This document shows, piece by piece, positions 24,601-33,178 of a stretch of 64,000 nucleotides of DNA. The notes beneath the pieces are model-generated. The model had not been told where the DNA came from. It was given only the letters and a program-made list of their open reading frames with translations, and did not search any database. The first letter of the stretch is position 1; the number at the start of each line of letters is the position of its first letter. The stretch covers positions 1-64,000 of the forward strand of contig DASZNF010000085.1 of assembly GCA_035551355.1 (NCBI GenBank). The letters run 5' to 3'. The DNA comes from DATATV01 sp035551355. Its GTDB lineage: Bacteria; Actinomycetota; Actinomycetes; Mycobacteriales; Pseudonocardiaceae. A program made the position numbers and the translations under genes.

Positions 24601-24625
24601 CTCACCCATCCCTTCGATGGGTGAG
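24601..24625. repeat. perfect 10-bp inverted repeat before the diguanylate cyclase
   Basis: CTCACCCATC (24601-24610) and GATGGGTGAG (24616-24625) flank a 5-nt loop. The TCACCCATC core recurs directly at 24698-24706, and a related GATCGGGTGA lies near 24729-24738. The repeat sits 8 bp upstream of the preferred start of the diguanylate cyclase gene. It may be an operator repeated across the divergent region or an mRNA hairpin near the start. Confidence 0.45.
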
Positions 24626-24771
24626 AATGAGATCCGTCGGTGGTAGATCCCCCATGACGCAACACAGAACGAACACTAGCGGGTACGACACGTTACGTCA
24701 CCCATCTTGGTGAAGAAACGGATAGTCCGATCGGGTGACGACCGAGCGTGTGTACCAAAGGAGCCCCGGTC

Positions 24772-24891
24772 GTGTACAACTTCGGTGACTTCAGGTGCAG
24801 CCACGCCGACCCCTTCCCGCGGCAAGGCTTCACCCCGCGTCGTCGAACGGGGCACCGGCCGTGTCGGCCGCCGTGCCGTCTCCACCGTTGA
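24772..24891 (+). CDS. candidate 39-aa microprotein
   Basis: A GTG frame with AAAGGAG (24757-24763) 8 nt before it. The peptide is Arg/Pro-rich in its second half and has four Cys in total (starting VYNFGDFRCSHADPF, ending CRPPCRLHR). It precedes the DAIWRR microprotein by 36 nt on the same strand. There is no family match that I recognise. The ribosome-binding site is the only positive evidence, so it may be spurious or act as a leader peptide. Confidence 0.3.
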   Translation: MYNFGDFRCSHADPFPRQGFTPRRRTGHRPCRPPCRLHR

Positions 24892-24927
24892 GCCCTGACA
24901 AAACCTCTGGCCCCCAGGAGGACTCCC

Positions 24928-25035
24928 GTGCGTACTTCGACCCACGACGCTATCCGGGCTCGTGCAATGGACGCCGACCGCGACGCCATCTGGCGGCGGG
25001 ACGCGATTTGGCGCCGGGATGCGATCTGGCGCTGA
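24928..25035 (+). CDS. 35-aa microprotein with DAIWRR repeats
   Basis: A GTG frame with an excellent AGGAGGA (24916-24922) 5 nt before it. The peptide begins VRTSTHDAIRARAMDADR and ends in two DAIWRR hexads plus a final DAIWR (residues 19-35). The three 18-nt repeats differ at several bases, in Ala, Ile, Arg and Asp codons, and every difference is synonymous. That is what selection on the peptide would leave. It is amphipathic, with one Trp per hexad and strong positive charge. It lies on the opposite strand to the diguanylate cyclase and runs toward the MFS gene. The function is unknown. Confidence 0.65.
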   Translation: MRTSTHDAIRARAMDADRDAIWRRDAIWRRDAIWR

Positions 25036-25097
25036 CTCTCTGTGGCTAGGTTACTCCTAGTAATCGTCTCGACACGATTCTGCCAGTCCGGGACAGG

Positions 25098-26360
25098 TTA
25101 CGCCTGTGCGGTCGCGTTCGCAGGGGCCAACAGACCCTGAGATCGGGTCCAGGTGGCGGCGAGGATGAGCGCCACCACCGTGCCCACACCCCCGAACACC
25201 GCCACGACCAGCGACGGAGACAGCCACTGGGCCAGTCCGCCGGCCAGTGCGATACCCAGTCCCTGCACCACCCGCATGCTGGTCAACGCCAGGCCGAACG
25301 CCTGGCCCCGGGCGGAATCGGGCACCGCGCGCACGAACGCCGCGCTGGCCACCGTCTGGTAGGCGCCGAACGCGCCGCACACCAGCCAGACCACGAGGGT
25401 CACCACCAGATTGGGTCGGGCCGCGCAGATGACCAGCACCGCGCAGCAGGCCACGGCCATCGGCCCGAGCAGCCGCAGCCGGGTGGTCGGCGGGATCAGC
25501 CTGGTCAGCAGGGTCGCGCCGATGCTCACCCCGGCCGGATTGGCGGCGAACAGCAGGCCCGCGGTCACCGCGCCACCGCCCAGTTCGTGCGCGTAGGGCA
25601 CGGACAGCCCCTCGGCGGTGACGTAGAACGCGGACAGGCAGGCCAGGCCGACCAGGGCCCGCAGCCCCAGGTTGGACCAGACCAGGCGCATTCCCGCGGC
25701 CAGCGAGCCCCAGTACCCGGGGCCCTCCGGCTTGGCCTCGGCGTCGGTGTGTTCCGGGGCGGGCACCGGGCGGTGCAGCAGGCCGAACCGGACCAACAGG
25801 GCCGAGGCCAGGAACGTTGCGGCGTCGATCAGCAGCGCCACCGAGGTGCCGGTGAACGCGACCAGCGCGCCGCCGACGACGTAGCCGGCCAGCTGCCCGG
25901 TCTGGTAGGTGATGTTCATGACCGCGTTGCCGGTCACGTACTCGTCGCCGGTCAGCAAGGTGGGCAGGACGGCGCCGCGCGCCGCGTTGAACGGCGAGGC
26001 CAGCAGCTGCACCACGACCAGCAGCCCGCACAACGGCACCAGCGGCATGCCGGGCCAGGCCATCAGTGCGACCAGCAGCACCCGGGCCAGGTCGGCGACC
26101 ACCATCAGGTCGCGCCGCGGGAAGCGGTCGGCCAGCCCGGACAGCAACGGCCCCCCGGCCAGATCGGGCAGGAACGTCAGCGCGTAGGTCAGCGCGGACA
26201 GCGCGGCCGAATCCGTGCGGTTGTAGACCAGGATGGTCAGCGCCACCCGGGCCAGTTGATCACCGGCGACGGACAGGATCTGGGCGAGCCAGAGCGCGCG
26301 AAACTCGCCGACCCGGAACACCGAGCCGAAGGTAGCCGTCTCCGGCGGTGTTCCGGCCAC
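25098..26360 (-). CDS. MFS transporter
   Basis: 420 aa with about 12 hydrophobic segments and the MFS signature in the loop after TM2 (LADRFPRRDLMVVADLAR). It resembles actinobacterial drug/small-molecule exporters of the enterobactin-exporter-like MFS class. The middle loop is hydrophilic (PAPEHTDAEAKPEGPGY). The start is a GTG at 26360. It is transcribed toward the microprotein region and divergently from rarA; the shared 145-bp region contains GGAATATTCC (26399-26408), a possible operator. The substrate is unknown. Confidence 0.85.
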   Translation of the reverse strand: MAGTPPETATFGSVFRVGEFRALWLAQILSVAGDQLARVALTILVYNRTDSAALSALTYALTFLPDLAGGPLLSGLADRFPRRDLMVVADLARVLLVALMAWPGMPLVPLCGLLVVVQLLASPFNAARGAVLPTLLTGDEYVTGNAVMNITYQTGQLAGYVVGGALVAFTGTSVALLIDAATFLASALLVRFGLLHRPVPAPEHTDAEAKPEGPGYWGSLAAGMRLVWSNLGLRALVGLACLSAFYVTAEGLSVPYAHELGGGAVTAGLLFAANPAGVSIGATLLTRLIPPTTRLRLLGPMAVACCAVLVICAARPNLVVTLVVWLVCGAFGAYQTVASAAFVRAVPDSARGQAFGLALTSMRVVQGLGIALAGGLAQWLSPSLVVAVFGGVGTVVALILAATWTRSQGLLAPANATAQA

Positions 26361-26505
26361 TATTAGTCATCCCCTCGACACACACTGTTCGTTCTACTGG
26401 AATATTCCGAGGAGTTAAAGCGGAACGGCCGACATAGCAGTTGACAGCACGCGACCGGCGTACCGCGTTGGGGTGGCTGTCGTAGTCGGCGCATACCATC
26501 ACAAC

Positions 26506-27873
26506 GTGGAGGATGGCCTGTTCGCGGAGGGGGATCTTGGTGGTCAAGAGCTCGAACGTGCTGACCACGGTGTGAGAAAGCTCGCAGGTTCCGGCTCACC
26601 CCTTGCCGTCCGGATGCGTCCGGCCTCGCTGGACGAAGTGGTCGGTCAGGACCACCTGCTCGGCCCCGGCGCGCCGCTGCGGCGGCTGGTCGAGGGCGGC
26701 GCCCCGGCGTCGGTGTTGCTCTACGGCCCGCCCGGCACCGGCAAGACCACGCTGGCCATGCTGGTCTCCCAGGCCACCGGCCGCGGGTTCGTCGCGTTGT
26801 CCGCGCTGTCGGCCGGGGTCAAGGAGGTCCGCGGCGTCATCGACCACGCCAAGGCCAAGCTGCGGGCCGGGCTGTCCACCGTGCTGTTCATCGACGAGGT
26901 GCACCGGTTCTCCAAGACCCAGCAGGACGCGTTGCTTGGCGCGGTGGAGGACCGCATCGTGCTGCTGGTCGCGGCCACCACCGAGAACCCGTCGTTCTCC
27001 GTGGTGTCCCCGCTGCTGTCCCGTTCGCTGGTGCTGCAACTGCGCCCGCTGGCCGACGAGGACGTGCGCACCCTGGTGCGCCGGGCGCTGACCGACGAGC
27101 GCGGCCTCGGCGGAGCACTGCGGCTGACCACCGACGCCGAGGACCATCTCGTGCGGCTGGCCGGCGGGGACGCGCGCAAGGCGCTCACCGCACTGGAAGC
27201 CGCCGCCGACGCCACCGCGTCCACCGGCTCGGGCGAGATCGACCTGGCCCGGGTCGAGTCCGCGGTGGACCGGGCCGCGGTGCGCTACGACCGGGACGGC
27301 GACCAGCACTACGACGTGATCAGCGCCTTCATCAAGTCCATCCGGGGGTCCGATGTGGACGCCGCGCTGCACTACCTGGCCCGGATGATCGAAGCGGGGG
27401 AGGACCCGCGGTTCATCGCCCGGCGGCTGGTGGTGCACGCCAGCGAGGACGTGGGCATGGCCGACCCGACCGCGCTGCAGACCGCCACCGCCGCGGCCGC
27501 CGCGGTGCAGTTGATCGGCATGCCCGAGGGCCGGCTGGCCCTGGCCCAGGCCACCATTCACCTGGCCACCGCGCCCAAGTCCAACGCGGTGGTGACGGCG
27601 GTGGACGGCGCGCTGGGCGATGTGCGTTCCGGGTCCGCCGGCACGGTGCCCGCGCACCTGCGCGATGGCCACTACGCCGGGGCGGCCCGGCTGGGCAACG
27701 CGCAGGGCTACCGGTACCCGCACGACGTGGCCGAAGGCGTGCTGTCCCAGCAGTACCCCCCTGACGAACTGGTCGGCCGGGACTACTACCAGCCGACCCA
27801 GCGCGGGGCCGAGCGGGTGCTGGCCGATCGGGTGCCGAAGCTGCGCCGGGTGGTGCGCGGCGAGGGTCAGTGA
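26506..27873 (+). CDS. rarA: replication-associated recombination protein A (AAA+ ATPase)
   Basis: 455 aa, RarA/MgsA family related to clamp-loader subunits, acting at stalled replication forks. Walker A GPPGTGKTT is at 74-82 and Walker B VLFIDEVHRF at 126-135. The C-terminal part has the MgsA-specific helical region (DGDQHYDVISAFIKSIRGSD, ARRLVVHASEDVG). The GTG at 26506 gives the family N-terminus EDGLF. A TACCAT -10 lies about 7 bp before it, so the message may be leaderless; TTGACA at 26441 is a good -35 by itself but too distant for it. It heads the alaS gene block. Confidence 0.93.
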   Translation: MEDGLFAEGDLGGQELERADHGVRKLAGSGSPLAVRMRPASLDEVVGQDHLLGPGAPLRRLVEGGAPASVLLYGPPGTGKTTLAMLVSQATGRGFVALSALSAGVKEVRGVIDHAKAKLRAGLSTVLFIDEVHRFSKTQQDALLGAVEDRIVLLVAATTENPSFSVVSPLLSRSLVLQLRPLADEDVRTLVRRALTDERGLGGALRLTTDAEDHLVRLAGGDARKALTALEAAADATASTGSGEIDLARVESAVDRAAVRYDRDGDQHYDVISAFIKSIRGSDVDAALHYLARMIEAGEDPRFIARRLVVHASEDVGMADPTALQTATAAAAAVQLIGMPEGRLALAQATIHLATAPKSNAVVTAVDGALGDVRSGSAGTVPAHLRDGHYAGAARLGNAQGYRYPHDVAEGVLSQQYPPDELVGRDYYQPTQRGAERVLADRVPKLRRVVRGEGQ

Positions 27874-27943
27874 GCGGCTCCGGCGCCAACCAGTAGGCTG
27901 GGTGAACTCATATCTGCACACTCCGTACTTCCCGGGAGGACTC

Positions 27944-28351
27944 GTGTCAGCAGGGCAGATCGCCGGTCTGATCGCGGCCGGTGCGGCCGTGCTGCTGGTG
28001 CTGCTGTTGGTGTTCCCGGTGATCAAGCTCTGCCGCACGCTGGACGAGGCGACCATCGCCATCCGCAAGGCACACGAGAACTCCGACCCGCTGTTCACCG
28101 GCGCGAACACCACGATCACCCATGTGAACACGCAGTTGGAGCGGGTGGACGGGATCACCGCCAACGCCCGTGCGGTCACCGGCAACGTCTCCGCGCTGAC
28201 CTCGCTGTTCACCGCGACCATGGGTGGCCCGCTGGTGAAGGCCGCGGCCCTGTCCTACGGGGTCAACAAGGCGATCAAGGCGCGCCGCGGCAAGGCCACC
28301 GCCGAGCCGGCCGGCAAGCACGCGTCGCGTCGCCGCGGAGGCCGGAAATGA
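27944..28351 (+). CDS. DUF948 family membrane-anchored protein
   Basis: 135 aa with one N-terminal TM helix (about 5-27), a coiled-coil-like middle (LCRTLDEATIAIRKAHENSD, NTQLERVDGITANA) and a Lys/Arg-rich tail (GKHASRRRGGRK). This arrangement is that of DUF948 proteins, which are found upstream of alaS in actinobacteria. The function is unknown. GGGAGGA precedes the GTG at 27944. Its stop overlaps the next gene by 4 nt. Confidence 0.85.
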   Translation: MSAGQIAGLIAAGAAVLLVLLLVFPVIKLCRTLDEATIAIRKAHENSDPLFTGANTTITHVNTQLERVDGITANARAVTGNVSALTSLFTATMGGPLVKAAALSYGVNKAIKARRGKATAEPAGKHASRRRGGRK

Positions 28352-28683
28352 AGCGAATTTTCTGGCTCGGGGTTGGTGTGATAGCGGGTGTGGCGGCGTC
28401 CCGGAAGCTCAACCGCGCGGCCCGGCAGGCGACGCCGGCCGGGATCGCCGGCAATGTCTCCGACGCGCTGAGCGAACTGGCCGGCGCGATCGGCACCTTC
28501 GGCGCGGACGTGCGCGCCGGCATGACCGAGCGGGAGCGCGAACTCACCGAGGACGTCGAGGCCCGCACCGGGATCAACACCAGCCCCCGGCACGCGCTGC
28601 GCGCGGCCGAGGACACCTTGCGCGCCAGCGCGCCCCTGCCGCGGCGTCAGCCCGGCGCGCGAGCTCGCCGGGCGGACGGCTGA
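28348..28683 (+). CDS. DUF6167-like small membrane-associated protein
   Basis: 111 aa. It begins MKRIFWLGVGVIAGVAASRKL, a short hydrophobic segment with a glycine pattern, followed by an amphipathic helix (ALSELAGAIGTFGADVRAGM) and a basic tail. Such proteins are conserved between the DUF948 gene and alaS in actinomycetes, but no activity is known. The ATGA overlap with the DUF948 gene suggests that both are made together and may act in one envelope-related complex. Confidence 0.8.
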   Translation: MKRIFWLGVGVIAGVAASRKLNRAARQATPAGIAGNVSDALSELAGAIGTFGADVRAGMTERERELTEDVEARTGINTSPRHALRAAEDTLRASAPLPRRQPGARARRADG

Positions 28684-28764
28684 GCCTCGGCCTCCGGCCG
28701 GCAGGGCTGTCCGTCCGCCGTCCTCGCGCGTCCACTCTTTCGCTTCGGCCTTCGAGGAACCCTC

Positions 28765-31431
28765 ATGCAGACCCACGAGATCATCAAGCGTTTCCGTGAT
28801 CATTTCACCCAGGCCGGCCATGCCTGGGTGCCCAGTTCGTCCTTGCTGCTGGACGACCCGAACCTGTTGTTCGTCAACGCGGGCATGGTGCCGTTCAAGC
28901 CGTACTTCCTCGGCGAGGTGCCGCCGCCGTACTCCACGGCGACCAGCATCCAGAAGTGCGTCCGCACGCCGGACATCGAGGAGGTCGGCAAGACCACCCG
29001 GCACCTGACCTTCTTCCAGATGGCCGGCAACTTCTCCTTCGGTGACTACTTCAAGGAAGGCGCGATCACCCACGCCTGGAACCTGGTCACCGGCAGCGTC
29101 GCCGACGGCGGCTACGGCTTCGATCCCAGCCGCCTGTGGGTCACCGTCTACCAGAACGACGACGAGGCGATCGAGCTGTGGCAGAAGATCGCCGGCCTGC
29201 CCCCGGAGCGCATCCAGCGCCGCGGCGGCGAGGACAACTACTGGGACATGGGCGTGCCCGGCCCCGGCGGCCCGTGCTCGGAGATCTACTACGACCGCGG
29301 CCCGGAGTACGGCCGCGACGGCGGCCCGGAGGCCGACGAGGACCGGTACCTGGAGATCTGGAACCTGGTCTTCATGCAGGACGTCCGCGGTGACCTGAGC
29401 CCGAAGAAGGGCCACAAGCCGATCGGCGAGCTGCCCGCGAAGAACATCGACACCGGCATGGGTGTGGAGCGGGTCGCGTTCCTGCTGCAGGGTGTGGAGA
29501 ACATCTACGAGTCCGACCTGATCCGCAACGTGATGACCCGGGCCGAGGAGCTGTCCGGTCGCCGCTACGGCGCCGACCCGGCCGACGACGTGCGGTTCCG
29601 GATCATCGCCGATCACGCCCGCACCGGCGTGATGCTGATCAACGACGGGGTCACCCCGGGCAACGAGTCGCGTGGTTACGTGCTGCGCAGGCTGCTGCGC
29701 CGGATCGTGCGCTCGGCCCGGCTGCTCGGTGTGCACGAGCCGGTGCTGGGCGAGTTCGCCAGGACCGTGCGGGACGAGATGTCGCCGTCCTACCCGGAAC
29801 TGGTCACCGAGTTCAACCGGATCGACGCGGTGGTGCGGGCCGAGGAGGAGTCCTTCCTGGCCACCCTGACCACCGGCTCCCGGATCTTCGATCTGGCCGC
29901 GGAGAAGACCAAGTCCACCGGCGGCGACACGCTGCCCGGCGACCAGGCGTTCCAGCTGCACGACACCTACGGCTTCCCGATCGACCTGACCCTGGAGATG
30001 GCCGCGGAGCAGGGCCTGAAGGTCGACGAGGACGGATTCCGGCGGCTGATGTCCGAGCAGCGGGACCGGGCCAAGGCGGACGCGGCGGCCCGCAAGACCG
30101 GCCACGGCGACGCCTCGGCCTACCGCGCGGTGCTCGACCAGCACGGCAACACCCACTTCCTGGGCTACCAGGATCTGGCCGCCGAGGCCAACGTGGTCGG
30201 CCTGCTGGTGGACGGCGTGTCCGTGCCCGCGGTCGGCGCGGGCAGCCCGGTCGAGGTGGTGCTGGACCGCTCCCCGTTCTACGCCGAGGGCGGCGGCCAG
30301 CAGGCCGACCACGGCCGGATCGTGGCCGACGGCGCGACGGTGGACGTGCACGACGTGCAGTCCCCGGTGCCCGGCCTGACCGTGCACCGCGGCACCGTGA
30401 GCTCGGGCGAGCTGGTGCTCGGCGCGGGCGTGCGGGCCGAGGTGGAGACGGCGCGGCGGCGCGCGGTGTCCCGTTCGCACACCGCGACCCACCTGGTGCA
30501 CGCGGGCATCCGCCGGGCGCTGGGCGACACCGCGGCCCAGGCCGGTTCGCTCAACGCGCCGGGCCGGCTGCGCTTCGACTTCACCTCCCCGGCCGGCGCG
30601 GTGCCGGCCAGCGTGCTGGGCGAGGTCGAGGAGGAGGTCAACGACGTGCTGCTCGGCGACCTCGACGTGCGGGCCGACGTGATGACCATGGACGAGGCGC
30701 GGAAATCCGGCGCGATCGCGTTGTTCGGCGAGAAGTACGGCGACGCGGTCCGGGTGGTCACCATCGGCGACTACTCCAAGGAGCTGTGCGGTGGCACCCA
30801 CGTGCACCGCTCCGGCGAACTCGGCGTGGTGAAGCTGCTGTCCGAGGCGTCCATCGGCTCCGGCGTACGCCGGGTGGAGGCGCTGGTCGGGCTGGACGCG
30901 TTCCGTTTCCTCGCCCGGGAGCACGTGCTGGTCAACCAGTTGGCCGATCAGTTCAAGGCGCGTCCGGAGGAACTTTCCGAGCGCATCGGGCAGACAGTGG
31001 AGAAGTTGCGCGCCGCGGAGAAGGAACTGGAGAAGCTACGCGGGGCCCAGTTGCTCTCCGGCGCGGGCGAATTGGCGGCGGCGGCCGAGGACGTGGCCGG
31101 CATCGGTCTGGTCGCGGTCGCGCTGCCGGATGGGGTCGGCGCGGCCGACCTGCGCACCCTGGGCACCGAGGTGCGGGCCAAGCTGGGCAGCAGGCCAGCG
31201 GTGGTGGCGCTGTTCTCCGCGAGCGACGGCAAGCTGGCCTTCGTCACCGCCACCACGGCGGCGGCCCGGGACCGCGGGCTGGACGCGGGCAAGCTGGTCC
31301 GCTCCTTCGCGCCGGCCATCGGCGGGCGCGGCGGCGGCAAGGCCGACATGGCCCAGGGCGGCGGCACCGACCCGTCCGGCGTGGCCGCGGCGATCGAGGC
31401 GCTGCGGGGCGAGCTGAACCGGCCGGCCTGA
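28765..31431 (+). CDS. alaS: alanyl-tRNA synthetase
   Basis: 888 aa, class II synthetase with the full AlaRS layout. Catalytic core: FVNAGMVPFKPYFLG and MAGNFSFGDYFKEG. A tRNA-recognition helical domain follows, then the editing domain with zinc ligands HTATH (near 30478-30492) and CGGTH (near 30787-30801), and a C-terminal C-Ala domain. It charges tRNA(Ala) and clears Ser/Gly-tRNA(Ala). The ATG follows GAGGA. It is followed by ruvX, as in mycobacteria. Confidence 0.96.
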   Translation: MQTHEIIKRFRDHFTQAGHAWVPSSSLLLDDPNLLFVNAGMVPFKPYFLGEVPPPYSTATSIQKCVRTPDIEEVGKTTRHLTFFQMAGNFSFGDYFKEGAITHAWNLVTGSVADGGYGFDPSRLWVTVYQNDDEAIELWQKIAGLPPERIQRRGGEDNYWDMGVPGPGGPCSEIYYDRGPEYGRDGGPEADEDRYLEIWNLVFMQDVRGDLSPKKGHKPIGELPAKNIDTGMGVERVAFLLQGVENIYESDLIRNVMTRAEELSGRRYGADPADDVRFRIIADHARTGVMLINDGVTPGNESRGYVLRRLLRRIVRSARLLGVHEPVLGEFARTVRDEMSPSYPELVTEFNRIDAVVRAEEESFLATLTTGSRIFDLAAEKTKSTGGDTLPGDQAFQLHDTYGFPIDLTLEMAAEQGLKVDEDGFRRLMSEQRDRAKADAAARKTGHGDASAYRAVLDQHGNTHFLGYQDLAAEANVVGLLVDGVSVPAVGAGSPVEVVLDRSPFYAEGGGQQADHGRIVADGATVDVHDVQSPVPGLTVHRGTVSSGELVLGAGVRAEVETARRRAVSRSHTATHLVHAGIRRALGDTAAQAGSLNAPGRLRFDFTSPAGAVPASVLGEVEEEVNDVLLGDLDVRADVMTMDEARKSGAIALFGEKYGDAVRVVTIGDYSKELCGGTHVHRSGELGVVKLLSEASIGSGVRRVEALVGLDAFRFLAREHVLVNQLADQFKARPEELSERIGQTVEKLRAAEKELEKLRGAQLLSGAGELAAAAEDVAGIGLVAVALPDGVGAADLRTLGTEVRAKLGSRPAVVALFSASDGKLAFVTATTAAARDRGLDAGKLVRSFAPAIGGRGGGKADMAQGGGTDPSGVAAAIEALRGELNRPA

Positions 31432-31451
31432 ACATCTGGGAAACTGTTGGC

Positions 31452-31946
31452 GTGACACAGTCTTCGGACCGCGGACCCGACAAACCCGGCGTCGACGACC
31501 CCGGGCGGGGGAGACGGCTTGCGGTGGATGTCGGATCCGTCCGGGTCGGCGTCGCGCTGAGTGATCCGAGCGCTTTCCTGGCCACTCCGCTCGTTACCCT
31601 GTCCAGGGACGAGCGGAGTGGTCGGGACCTCGGCCAGCTGACCGAGCTCGTCGAAGAACACGAGGTGGTCGAAGTCGTGGTTGGCCTGCCAAGGACGCTG
31701 CGCGGCCGCACCGGCGCCGCCGCGCTGCTCGCCCAGAGTTACGCCGACGAGCTGGCCGCGCGGATCGCGCCGGTTCCGGTTCGGCTGGCCGACGAGCGGC
31801 TGACCACGGTCACCGCGTCTCGCATGCTGTCCGAACGGGGGGTCAAGGGCCGCAAGCAGCGGGCCGTGGTGGACCAGGCAGCGGCCGTGGAGATCCTCCA
31901 GGCGTGGCTGGACGCGCGCACTTCGGCCCTGGGAGCCAATCGATGA
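31452..31946 (+). CDS. ruvX: Holliday junction resolvase-like YqgF/RuvX
   Basis: 164 aa, RNase H-fold nuclease. Motifs: LAVDVGSVRVGVALSD with the first catalytic Asp, VVVGLPRTLRGRTG, DERLTTVTASRML and the C-terminal DQAAAVEILQAWLD with the last acidic residue. The family is linked to pre-16S rRNA processing and resolvase activity. The GTG at 31452 lies 20 bp after alaS, and the stop overlaps the mltG start by 4 nt. The length is slightly long because of a Pro/Gly/Asp-rich N-terminus. Confidence 0.92.
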   Translation: MTQSSDRGPDKPGVDDPGRGRRLAVDVGSVRVGVALSDPSAFLATPLVTLSRDERSGRDLGQLTELVEEHEVVEVVVGLPRTLRGRTGAAALLAQSYADELAARIAPVPVRLADERLTTVTASRMLSERGVKGRKQRAVVDQAAAVEILQAWLDARTSALGANR

Positions 31947-33178
31947 GCGAGGGTCTGGGTCTGTTCGACGAGGACGTGTCGGACGACTACTACGAATACG
32001 AGGACGAGCCTCCGCAACGCGGTCGCGGCGGCAGGGCCAAGCGCGGCCGCAAGCGTAGCCGCAAGGTCGTCTGGACCATCCTGCTGGTGTTGGTCGTGCT
32101 GATCGCCGCCGGGGCGTATTTCGGCGTGCGCCAGGTGATCGGCCTCGGCTACTACCCGGACTTCTCCGGCGCGGGCACCACCGACGTGGTGTTCGAGGTC
32201 AACTCCGGGGACACGCTGCGCGACGTCGGCGACAACATGCAGCAGGACGGGATCGTCGCCAGCGCCAACGCGTTCGTGAAGGCGGCCAAGGAGAACGACG
32301 AGGTCTCCGGCGTGCAGCCCGGGTTCTACCTGGTCAAGGAGCACATGTCCGGCGCGGCCGCGGTGGAAAAGATCGTGGCCCCGAAGACCCGGGTCGGCCA
32401 GATCGGCATCAACTCCGGCACCATGCTCGACGACACCACGGCCACCAACGGCAAGGTGACCAGCGGGATCCTGAGCAAACTGGCTCAGGCCAGCTGCGCC
32501 ACCATCAACGGCAGGAGCACCTGCCTGCCGGCCACCGACTTCCAGGCAGCCATCCAGAACACCTCGCCCGCGGCGCTGGGCGTGCCCAGCTGGGCGATTC
32601 CCACGGTGACCGCGGCCGACCCCAGGCACAAGCTGGAGGGCCTGCTGGTGCCCGGGGTGTACAACATCAAGCCGGGCGCCACCGCGGTGCAGGACCTGAG
32701 CGACATGCTCAGCCAGTCCGCGGCGCAGCTGCAGGCCGACGGGCTGCCCTCGACCAGCCAGCAGCAGTCCGGTTTCTCGCCGTACCAGCTGCTGACCATA
32801 GCGTCCATTGTGGAGCGTGAGTCGGGCACAACGGCGGACATGCCGAAGGTGGCCCGGGTGCTGTACAACCGGTTGGCGCAAGGGCAGAACCTGCAGCTGG
32901 ACTCCACTGTGGACTATGCGCTGGACCGGCCGATGGTGCGCACCGCGGCGGCCGACCAGACCAAGGCAGGCGCCTACGACACGTACCACAACCCGGGCCT
33001 GCCGCCCACGCCGATCTCCAGCCCGAGCGCGGGCGCGATCCAGGCGGCCATCGCGCCGGCCTCGGGGCCGTGGCTGTTCTTCGTGGTGTGCCAGAAGGAC
33101 GGCACGTCCTGCTTCGCCACCACCTTCGCCGAACATCAGCAGAACATCACGTTGGCTCAGCAAAATGGCGCCTACTGA
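31943..33178 (+). CDS. mltG: endolytic transglycosylase MltG
   Basis: 411 aa. An acidic N-terminus (VSDDYYEYEDEPP) and a basic stretch precede a single TM helix (about 42-61), a LysM-like segment (FEVNSGDTLRDVGDNMQQDG) and the YceG catalytic domain. The catalytic Glu is E291 in IASIVERESG; FEVNSG and HNPGLPPTPISSPS are also typical. The enzyme cleaves nascent glycan strands at the outer face of the membrane. It starts within the ruvX stop and overlaps aroE by 14 nt. Confidence 0.93.
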   Translation: MSEGLGLFDEDVSDDYYEYEDEPPQRGRGGRAKRGRKRSRKVVWTILLVLVVLIAAGAYFGVRQVIGLGYYPDFSGAGTTDVVFEVNSGDTLRDVGDNMQQDGIVASANAFVKAAKENDEVSGVQPGFYLVKEHMSGAAAVEKIVAPKTRVGQIGINSGTMLDDTTATNGKVTSGILSKLAQASCATINGRSTCLPATDFQAAIQNTSPAALGVPSWAIPTVTAADPRHKLEGLLVPGVYNIKPGATAVQDLSDMLSQSAAQLQADGLPSTSQQQSGFSPYQLLTIASIVERESGTTADMPKVARVLYNRLAQGQNLQLDSTVDYALDRPMVRTAAADQTKAGAYDTYHNPGLPPTPISSPSAGAIQAAIAPASGPWLFFVVCQKDGTSCFATTFAEHQQNITLAQQNGAY

